Assembly: GCF_000237925.1 (NCBI RefSeq)
Contig: NW_017386095.1
Location: 1 to 64,000, forward strand
Source: Schistosoma mansoni
Lineage: Eukaryota > Platyhelminthes > Trematoda > Strigeidida > Schistosomatidae
DNA length: 64,000 nucleotides
Reading direction: 5' to 3'
A model generated the notes under the pieces. That model had not been told where the DNA came from. It was given only the letters and a program-made list of their open reading frames with translations, and made no database searches. The position numbers and the translations under genes are program-made. Positions 38,601 to 50,400 of this stretch are shown here, piece by piece (position 1 is the stretch's first letter; each line of letters opens with the position of its first letter).

Positions 38601-41424
38601 GGAAATTAATTAGATAATAAACTAAAAAGTTAGAAAATTCGGTAATTTTAGGTGTAATCATAATCTACAAAATATAGCGAATATAATTCGAAGGACGATT
38701 AATATGATACCAAGGTGTTATTTAGACGTACAAATACAATTAATTCTGTATTGTTTGTTCCCACTGGTGTTTGGGACTCCGATTAATCATTCTTTTATTG
38801 GGTCTCTTACTGGGTTCGAGTCCCGGAATGAACATCAACTCTGGGATGCAGGTACATTCAGCTGAAGAGTCCCAAATATGACGGTTCTCGTGTCCTTAAT
38901 ACCACTGTTAGTCACCATTTATCTTTGCGTACATGTACAATGTTCATTAAGTGATATTGACATTTAATGAACCATAAAAAATATAACTAATCACATTATG
39001 ATTATGTAACATATTGACTACAGCTTGATGAGAATTCATTTGAGTGTTATTTCAATCGACTTTACTCACAGAGGTACTTTTGTTGTGACAGTGAACTGAT
39101 CTTAGTACATAATTTTCGACATAAAATAATATAACTTTAGTGATAACAGAAACTTAATCTCAGTAGGGCTTTAGTAAACACTTTAAGGTAAAACAATATT
39201 TTTAATCAGTATTGACCGAATTGTATTAAGTAGGAACAGAGTTCACAGGTTTATCGATTGATGCTCATACTAATTAGCCTGAATGTAGATAATAAATGTT
39301 TTGTAAATATAAGGTTGAACGTATATCTTATGTGTTTTCATGCATCAAAGTCACACGGCTTAGCGTATATTGCATTTGTTCATGTAAAAGATTTTAAAAA
39401 AAAAGTACTATCAGGCGACTGTCTAGTTATTTTTCACCTTCCATGAAACGGATATGATGCATATGTACCGAAAATCAACTTATAACATGCACGGGAAGAT
39501 TATTATAACCTCGTCATTCATTTAACTACATTTTCCTTGGTTTCAATCTGCACGCTTTAGTATCGTCTGAACTTCAGGCCATACACGTGTCACCATTTAA
39601 CATTCTTGAAAATGTAATTATAACAATGTAACTGGTTTACTGTAATCACAGAATTTTGCCCACGGATTTGTTGTTGAATACATGAAAACGATATCAATTT
39701 GATTATCAGAAAAATACGAAACGGAACAGGTAAAACTATAAAACTAGATCATAGATACTTAACATAATACACAATAACAACTGATCCGTCATTGAAAATA
39801 CAGAAAACATAGATGAAATGCGAATGACATTAATTGATTAATACAATTTGTAACGAATTAAAAAAATAAAAAATGTAAACCAAATTGTGTGTGGCCCTAT
39901 AAAGGGCCTTCTATCAGTCTCTTGGTTTCAACTCATCAATCATTTCTCCTCCAGGGTTTTCCGTCTCCACATCCCTGTGTTTCCTCAACAATCACCTCAT
40001 AAAAAGGCTAGATTCTCACTTGGTAACTGAAATATGAGCGTACCGTTTTATGTGTGATATGAAGTTTTTGGTACAGCCATGTCCTCCTTTACAATTCAGT
40101 AATCGTGACACATATTGGACAATGGAATCCAGGGCATTGCGGTTGTAAGTTCCAGCCACAGAACGAATGAAACATTGCATTGCAGCGACAAACAGTCCAA
40201 GTTCTCCCTTCAGCAGTTCCACTTAGCGGATGAGCAGGATGGCGTATATCGCACAGGCTTTTGTCATAAGCATTTTTGTCTATGTTGTTGTCTGTGTCGT
40301 TGAATTCTTCCGAGTTTGTTGAAACAACATCTTCATGACTTAGCGTTGCATCCAAATCTATGTTCTTTCGATAGTCGGTACCATTTGTCTGTTGGATCCC
40401 TGGCATGACGGTATGGAAATTCGTTTTCCGTATAAAAGCTTCAGGAACAATTGACGGGATTTCTGTAGGATCCTGTAAATGCCTGTAGCGTCAATCGCCA
40501 AGAACATGTCGACTGACGCTATGATATCTGTGAAAGGTGATTCTTCAATAACTGACGCACAGCAGGTGTCAGCTTATCTTGAAGACGACGTATTTAGGGT
40601 TCCCGATCAATAATTGTTTTGTTATGACATTCCGATGTGTATTTTTGAACTTATGCTTCTATCCAATATCTAATCCTAAGAGAAGCACACTGAAGATGAA
40701 TTTGAGCACGGGTGTTTTTCTTGTAAGTTTGTGGGTCTTCAAGATATTATGTGTTGTCTCAACGAAGTTGATATTATTTCGTTCAAGAAGTTTCACAGCC
40801 GGTCGGAGTGCATTAGACCATTAGTGTCTCTTAGATAGCAACTGATTTCAAGGATATCGATGAAAAGTACCCTCTGATACGAAAACAAATTTTCGTCATT
40901 GGTTTTGTAGGTCCCATCATAACCAATAACATCAAGGAAACGACATGTCAAATTGATCTGATCGGCAGTTAAGAAGAAAAAGTACTGAAGATCATTTTCA
41001 GTTGGATATAATCATCTACCATTCAAAATATTAATAGGCCCATAGCTTATTTGGGAGATCGGCTCGCGTAACACTTTATGACGCATGTTAAAAACATCTT
41101 GAGGATTCAGGTGCTTCCTGTAGGATCGGTAAACGGAGTGTAAAATATTGAATTCTTTCCACTCGGTTGGATTATATGAAATGTGGATTTATCATGTGAT
41201 GTAAGGTCATGAATATTAGTTTTCCCGTTATTACAAAAAAGTATTGGATTCATTAAGATAGACTTATACTGAAGTGAATTGATTTGTTTAATTTTTCGTA
41301 TTTGTATACAGAGATATGCATATGGCTTGTCGAGATCCATGGGTCGTTTATACCATTTGTACATCATTAATTCGTTATGTACTTAGTGGACTTTATGAAG
41401 ACAAATTACCTCGTGTAAGTTAGT

Positions 41425-41460
<36 letters not shown>

Positions 41461-44400
41461 CGTATATAGGCTAACATTTTTTCTTAAAGAATAGGTAGAA
41501 TGTAGTTATCGTTGAAATCTCGGACACGTTTCCTGCTATTCAGGACTTTTCGATTGGATATATTTGCATCCCAGAGTTGATGTTCACTCCAGGATTCGAA
41601 TGCACTCCTTGGATTCCATTGCTAGCAACGTTCCATTTATTCTGTGCAGAATTGTATCATAATAACTATATCTAAGCAATCCGCTCAGGATGCATATATA
41701 CACTAAGACTGACCAAAATTCAGTTAAAATATCAACATTTGGATACTATTTTAGTGGTCCTAAATCTGACTCCAATTTAATCATGTGATTATTGTTATTA
41801 AATGATTGCTGTCGAAACATACATCCTGACTACTTTTTTAGTGGTGCCGTGGTCTCTCCAATTTGCCCGTATGATCGACTATATATATATAAACAGACTG
41901 CTTTCAGTCTTTTAAAAGTACTTCATAAATAAATAATACAATACACACAAATGATAACAATATTGAAAGAAAACAGAAAGATAGCTTAGATTATAGTTGA
42001 TGGTATTACATAAAATTTATAGGAATGCTTTGTTCCACATATACCTATTTGATCAATCGATAAGGTTATGAACTACTGATTTTCACTTTGTCGTCGAATG
42101 CAGGATCCCTTGTGTTAGGTAGTGGTATCTACAAGACAGTGATTTAAGAAATTATATAATAGATCTTTAAAACTTGAATATTTTCGTATCATACAGATTT
42201 GTTTCATTCACTTATTTGTAACTGATCCATTTTATTTATACTCCTATAAATGTACTTCTGTAATGTTAAATGATGTAAACAGGAAATTCTATGCATAAAT
42301 TTCAAGTTTTTCCTGTTCATCTGATCAATCTAATTAAACGCTAGATTCGGTTTCTTAAGCTCTTCTAGCGTTTTCAGAGCACCTTTTTGCTTTTTTCGAG
42401 GAATTTTCCGGGTCTCCCCAACATATCAAATCTTAAAAGTATTACCGTTATTCATATTTAAAGTAAAACCAGTTTTCCCATCTATTTCATCGTGTTTTTT
42501 TTCTTCGAAAATCTACAGGATATACCTGAAGTACACTTACTTGTTCATTTATTAGTACTTGGCTTAGGCGATGATTTGATCCCGTATTCTTGTTTACAAT
42601 CAAAAACTAAAGAAAATTCTATAAGTAAACGTAATAGTACTACCACTACTGTTACTTCTTCTACACCATCATCATCATCATTGTCATCTGATATTGATGA
42701 TCCTACATTGAGTTGTCCATCGAAAGCATTAATTAGTCATATTTTACCAGCTGTTGCACAATTACAAGTATTAACATGGAGAGCACAAGTGGCTGAAGAA
42801 ATTTTAACATTAAGCAATAGTTTATGGCCTACTAATAGTTTGGAAAATACTACTAGTAGTAGTAATAGTAGTAGTGGTGGCGGTGGTGCTGGTGGTGGAT
42901 CAACACCATCTAATAATAATAATACAAATCAACGATCAACATCTCATGAATCAAAAGAATCATTAAATCCGTCATCATTATCATCATCACCATCATCATC
43001 GCTAACAACATCACCACCATTGGTTTGGCAAAAACGTATTAAAGGTAAATAAAACTTGGAAATTAGTTTATTATGTTTCTTTTATTTCATTATTTTTTTA
43101 ATTTCAAATTTACGAACGAGTCTACAGTATTTCAATCTAATTAACTCGCTGTGCTTAAGATATTCAACGTTCAATCACTAAGTTACAGGTTGGAATTAGG
43201 TATTCCATCTACTTCGGTTTGTTCTGTCGGATAGTATCACTGTAGTGGACGAAGAAGTCAAGTGGGGAAGATCAATTTATTGTGTAATGCACAATCACAC
43301 AGTGGTTTAGTAAAACGTGAAAGTCATACATCAAATACATCATTTGCACATATTCTTCGAACTGTCTCTGATAAGTTTCATTGTTCCTTTATTCCTGTTG
43401 TTATTTTGATTGCTTTCAGTTTTCTTCTCTGTTCTCTTCAATTCTATCTTAACCTTCTGCTCGCAGACATTCCGCTTCCGACTGGTGTCAAATACTAGTA
43501 TCTGCAAGCATAAGTAGCATACACCACATCACTAGTTTTCATATTTAAATTATGTTTGAAAGTCAAGTCTACACGAATCTGTATCCAGTACTTAATGAAT
43601 ATTATAGTATGAAGAACAATAATAAACCAATATTTTTTATATGGAATTTCGACCGTTTCATGACGGCAAGTTAAAACCTCCAGCTTCAATTCAGCATTAT
43701 GAGTTCACACGAAAAATATGACATGAAGAAAAGTATATAAATACATATAAATACATACATATACTTGTTAAACAAGTTTTCCTCTATATATATTTTGAGT
43801 ATCAATAATTAGGTGTTAAATAATATCATGTATAATCCTCATTGTTAATAGAAAGCTCATTAATCAAGTAAGGACACGTGCCATATCACACCAAAATTAT
43901 TTTTGTAAGCTGAAATGATGATGGCTAGCAATGGAATCCAGGATGCGCGTTTCGTCCTATATGAGACTCGTCAGCTTGATGTACCTGCACTCGAGTTGGT
44001 GTTCATCCAGGGACTCGAACCTAGTACCGTTTGCTTCAAACACCATCGTGTTATCCACTTAGCTACTGAGTCCACTAGCTTGTACCAACGCGCGCCCTGG
44101 ATTCCACTGTAAGCCACCATTTCAGCTTACAGTGCTTGTGCTGGAAGCAATATCGAGACAGTCCTCACAGGATGCACATATGTTAATAAGAGACTGATAA
44201 ATTGCAGTCCTAAACATCAACGAGAAGATTCAACAACCAATACAAAAATGAATTATTTTTTGTGTTAAATATCAGTCAGTGGTAATATGGACTAGTTTAC
44301 ATAAAATAGATAATGTGTGTGTGGAATTGAGGATATACGTTTCGTTTGACCTGGAACTCGTCAGCTAGATTCACCTGGATTGATTGATTGTTATAACCGA

Positions 44401-47400
44401 TTGTATGGAATTGGCCTACACTAATCACTATACTCTATTTGATCACTTGGTCTAATAATCATATTACTGTAGTGAGAAATATTGACTGATAATTCACATC
44501 TAGATACAATCTTAACCGTTAAACATCACTTAACTTTGTTAATAACGAGAGGTTCTTATTTACTATTTTCTCCTTACTACTAATATATTGTTCACTACAA
44601 ATGCCCCTCGGATATCAATGACGTTGCATTTTTGGTTTAAAATAACTGTACTTTGCAAACTATCTGACTAAATTTCATTATGTAAGTGACTATTAAAAAA
44701 AACTTTAGAATTTCGAGCTTTTCACTTTCAAATCTCATGTAGTTTAATAAAAGAAATGAGCATACAATGATACTAAAAAAATTAAACAAAACTATTGTCT
44801 AAAAGAAGATAAAATTCAGTATTAGCTCAGAATAATTGAATGCCTAGCATTTGAAGTGAATGCTCTTTTTTAACGAAAAAGAAGATTCATCCCTCTTATG
44901 TTCAATGCGATTTTTACTTCTTATCTAGCTGACAATAAACTCACTGTTTTTTATTGGTCTTTAAGTGATACGAAATGTTTGTTTTAGGTATCAAATAAGA
45001 TATGTGATAATTTTCCATTCGACATTTGCGCGGTTGTTGTAACCAGAGTGATTAGAGATTTTGAGTGACATGGATCAGAATCATTGGCTATGGAACAGGT
45101 GCATTCATTCATTGTTTTACTTTAAAACCTAAGTTTATTGAATGTTGCACGATCCTTCTTTATTTCACTGTTCTCTATTTCCTTTTTCATTGATATCTTT
45201 TATGCTTAATCTTTTCTACTACCACTAATACTGTTACTAATTACGTTACTCTGATATCTCTGTTCTAATATATTGTATCAACATGAACCGATACACATAT
45301 ATACCAGGTTCTATCTTACTGATAAGGGAAATTTCTCATTTGTAATGATAAATATACGGTAATTAGGAATGCACAAACTAGTTTAAGATAAGCGATTTTT
45401 AATTCATTGATAATTTTCTCATCTTGATCTCGTTTTCATTGTATATACATGTACACTAAGTTGTTCAGTGGTGATATATCTGGCATTTTGAAAATTCTGA
45501 TTGTTATTAAATATCAGTATGGGGTTGTAGAGATTGTTGATTTTCTTTGGAATCATGAGTCGACCTAAGTTAGACCATTAAAAACCAGGAAGCATTGTAC
45601 GACTGTTTCGTCTCTAGTATCCCACCCCTCTTTAGTGCGCATCCACGACCTCCCGCCACAGAGAAATGAACTCAGGACCTTCGGTATGGCGCGCGAACAC
45701 AACCTGTAGACCACTTAGACCGGTATTCAACAGTGTTAATCTCTAACTTCAACCAATCCAATACATTACGCAACCATGTTCCTTTGTCTTCGGTCAGTCA
45801 GTCAGTCAGTTACAACGTAGGACCAGGCACATATATGCATCGGTCCAAGTTGCCATACCTCGTTAGCACAACAAGATCAACACCGGATTCATAGAAATAG
45901 TTAATTTAGTGGTGGTAGTATATAAAGAAAGGTTGTATATAAGGATATAGTATAGGAAGGAAGAACGTTATGAAGCAATTTCAATCTCAAGGCTTAAGGG
46001 AAGATAAAGAGTGTATACACCTACGCCATTGTGATCGATTCTGAGCCATGTCACCTAGAGTCTCCAACCATTGGTTACGATAGTCACGCGGACCCCAACC
46101 AAGTAGTCTGCATCTGCCAACATGGCTCAGACTAGAAGTTGTCTTCGGTGGGTAACTGCCTCACACCCGACACGTTTGAACTCCACTGCTCACAGCTTTT
46201 CACCAGAACTGTGGAAATTTCTTAAAGCTAGCGGTTAGTGAGCATATGATAATCGTCAGCATGAAGTTATGGAGATTGTTGAATTCCATTGAAATCATAA
46301 ACCGATCTAAGTTCAACCACCATTGAGGAGTTCCATACCAGGACGAAAAGACTATTTAGTGCTTTCAGGCTTTTAATAATGGTCTAACTTAGATTGGTTC
46401 ATGATTTCAATAAAGTTAGTAAATCAATCGTTAGGTAAGATATCACATGAGATAGACCAATATGTATATAGCACACAGGCAATTACATAATCCGATAAGA
46501 ACGATTCCCATCATGAATTAATGTCAGTTAAAGCCGGTGAAGGAAATTCAAAGATCACTGAGCAATTGTTATTTTTTTTTCGTCAGAGGTGTACACCTAC
46601 ACCCACTTATTGGTTTAAACTTAGATCCTTCAGTAAGCTAATTAATCCTATTTTCTTATGTTAATCAGATTTAAATAAATTAAAATCATGGTTGTACATT
46701 ATACAGCATCATTCACTGTAAATTTACTTAAATATTATAGACTGTATTGTATATTACCTGACGTTCTCATCTATTAAGTGACTTTTACCATTAATTTAAT
46801 TTCTTTAGTAGTTATCATCGTAAATATTTTTATAATTTACTGTTTAATGAATCAGAAGGGGTTTTTGTGGAGATTTAATATTTGCATAATTGAAAGCATG
46901 AGTCAATTGAAGCTAGACCATCAAGGAAAACCTGGAAGCATTGGACGTCCGTTTCGTCCTATTGTGGGACTAATACTATTACTAATTACTGGTAAGTCCT
47001 AGGTTTGAATCTCGCGAGGCGAGGTCGTGGATACGCATTGCTAAAGAGTCCCACAATAGGACGAAACGGCCGTCCAGTGTTTCTAGGTTTTCCTTGGTGG
47101 TCTAGCTTCAATTGACTCATGTTTAATGAGTCATTAATTATTATTATTATATTTTTGCTTTCACTTTTTTTTCCATAGATGCTACTCAATGTGTTAATAT
47201 AACTGTACCATCAGGTTATTTAGCACATCCAATTGGTTATTTAATTTTACAATATCATTGTTTATTTTGTTTAGAACGTAATGAATTAGCTACATTACGT
47301 GCTTTATTAAAATTAGCTGTAACACTTGCACAATCACGTGTAAATCGTTCTAATCCACATCATCATCATAATAAATCTACAATACAATCTCAACCAATTA

Positions 47401-50400
47401 CACCAACAAAATTATATTGTACGGATTCATTAATTTCTAATAATAAATTTGGTCTATCTGTGATTTTTCGTTGGCGTCCAGAAGTTTTACAAGTAAGTTT
47501 TAGAATTTATTTATTTATTTATTTAAAGGGGCACCAGATACATATGCACCACATAAAACAATGAGAATGGGAAGAGAAAGGGGGAAGATGCGTATATGTA
47601 TAAAAGAAAAAAAAGGATGAAAAAAAGAGAAGAGTAATGATGGGGAGGGAACTAAAATATACAACCAGAAGACTCTTTCAGTTAAGGAAGTTATAACCAC
47701 TCTTTATGAGGAAAGTAAAAAAAATGGTTACAGCAGGATCGCCACTGGCTTCTATTCTGAGCCATATCTGATAACGTCTCTAGCTACTGTGTTGCACTAT
47801 CTCTTGGACCCCAGCCAGGGAGTCGTTTTAGAATAATCACAAAGATACATAAAATTTGTACAATTTTATGTGTTAATTAACTTGAATTCGAAACATAGGT
47901 TTGTTTGAATAGGGTAGTGATTCTTTTCACCTATTCTCGAATTCGAATAAATTTATGGCAGATCAATTCAGATCAACGATATTTTGTTTAATCTATTATT
48001 ACAATACATGTTTTTTTTTGTATAAATATGAGTATCTCCTATTTAGCTTATCCTCGTAGAATCTAATGAATTCATACATGAAATAGACACTGACAAAGAA
48101 TGATTGAATGATTATAGTAATATAGGTTTTCAATGTGAAGTTAGGTAGGTTTGAATTTTGCCTATTCAGTTTGAGCAACTGGAGAAATTAATATGACACA
48201 TGCGTGATTATTGTAACCAATGGTTAGAAGCTTTGAATGATATGGCTCAAAATCATTCGCAATAGCTCCCCCAAATGCCCTGGTACGGCCCAGAGTGGGG
48301 AGAGTCCGCTCTCCCTCTCCAAATGCTCTCACATGGCTACGCGTATATAGCCCTTGCCAGGGAAGTTTTACTCACCACCTACCTTCTCGTGGCGGGGGTG
48401 TTGTTTACGAAATTGAGAGGACGAAAAGCGAATGTCCGGCGCCTTAACCGGGTTGGTGGACACGGCGAGTCCACCTAGGGGAGTCGGAAAACTCTGATTC
48501 CAAACCAATGATGCACATGGGCTCCAGTATCCTGAGGTAATAAATGGCGTACGAATCAAACGTTGGTCACCGGCTACCATGGGACTGCATCTCCTCACGA
48601 TGCTCCACTGCCTTGTGAATCGGATCTTTAGGTCGAAGGCTCCGAGTGTGGCCCCCTAAGAAAACCACCCGTTTCAGTTTGGGCACCTTGGCAGTATCAC
48701 AGCGCTTACACAAATCAAATGAGATTTGTGTGGTGCATATATATCTGGTGCCCCTTTGTACCAATATTTATGTTTAAGTAAATAAATAAATAAATAAATT
48801 CGCAATAGCCATAGGTTCATTCATTCTGTCTTCCTTTAAAATTTGAGTCTTAGAATTTTCATAACTTTCGCTTGAGACATGGATAGCGCATAAACCCCAT
48901 GTTGGAATCTCATAAAGCTTTTATCATTGAAGATTGTTTGGTTAATACTGTGTCAAAATTTATTTATCTTGGTGTAAGTTTTTCCTTTGATCTCTTGATT
49001 ATCTCATGTTTTATTGTTATCGAAGAAAGTCTTCTGTTTGACTTCTTACACAAAGAGGCTGCATGCTTTTGGGTTTACTTGACATATACTTTCACAATTT
49101 GTCAATTCTTGCATATTGCCTGTTATTCTCAACTGTTATCCATTATTCCTTATTGGGCTTTTGAGAAAAGGTTTTGTTGTTTTTCAAAGAATGTTGAAGG
49201 CAGTTAGCAGGGTGTATAGTTTTTTTTTGGGGGTCATCATGAATATGGTTGTGGATAGACATCTTAAGTCTTGCAAACTCCTGACATGTGTTATCTTATC
49301 AGATATTAACCATTCACTTCATTCATAACTGGTATAACAAGACACCATGCATCCAAGCATAGTTATAAAAGCTCTACAATACCTTATCTAGAAAATAAAC
49401 TCTGTGGCCAACGGGTTGTTAGAGCTAGCTTGGTCAATAAATTATATTCTTAAACATGTTTGTAATTGGAAATGTTGTACAGATTCAAATCTTTTTTATT
49501 TTAAAAAAGACATTTCATTTAATTGCAGTCAGTTTATCTACTTAACTTTAGTATATATGTATGCAGTTATCCGTTTCGTTCACTTTTTTTCATTTTTCTG
49601 TAGAAGAAACTTTTGAAATACTTTGTTCTGAGAACTTTCTATTGTACCAAAAATATAATATTGAATAGAGCCACTAATAATAATAATGATTATGATAATA
49701 ATAATGGTTATTATCATTATTATTACCTAGAAATTTTATAGAGTTGAGATCGTGAGTCAATTGAAGCTAGACCACCATGGAAAACCTGGAAGCACTGGAC
49801 GGCCGTTTCGTCCTATTATGGGACTTCTCAGCAGTGAATGGTTGCTCAATTTCGTGGATTGGTTGAAGTTAGACGTTAACACCGTTGGATGCCTGCTCAG
49901 TGGTCTATCGGTTAAGTGCTCTGGCGCGAAACTGGTAGGTCCTAGGTCCGAATCTCGCGGGTGCGGGATCGTGGATGCGCACTGCTGAGGAGTCCCATAA
50001 TGGGACGAAACGGCCGTCTAGTGCTTCCAGGTTTTCCATGGTGGTCTAGCTTCAATTGACTCATGTTCTCAACTCTATAAAATTACTAAAATCTCCACAA
50101 AACCCCTTCTGATAATTACCTAGAAATGTTAAATGGACGAGACTATAATTAATGGACGAGCCAATCACATTTAAGATAGATCTTAGATTTTGGCGCGAAA
50201 TTAATCCACTTATTTGGCTAGATACCATTTTGTCATTGTAGCTGATGTTAGTTCGTGATGAAAACATTAATTCTAATTCCTAAATTTGACATTCGACTGT
50301 TAATTTTAATCCTAATTCCTCACGTTAATATGTAACCCTCATTTAACCCTAGTAAATAGATGGACATTCCAAGGCCATTTTAGCCTTGCTCGAAGGTTGT

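Noticed and set aside
40016-40222. 68-codon minus frame and the plus frame at 40115
   Set aside because: They overlap the Cys/His-rich MULE frame in other registers and have no own similarity.
49404-49616. Small membrane-protein-like frames at 48899-49616
   Set aside because: Phe/Ile/Tyr-rich translations are expected from AT-rich intron DNA; no conserved pattern or splice context.
49894-49960. A real tRNA gene in the family B element
   Set aside because: A- and B-box-like sites are present, but no cloverleaf with paired acceptor arms can be drawn. It is a tRNA-derived promoter.
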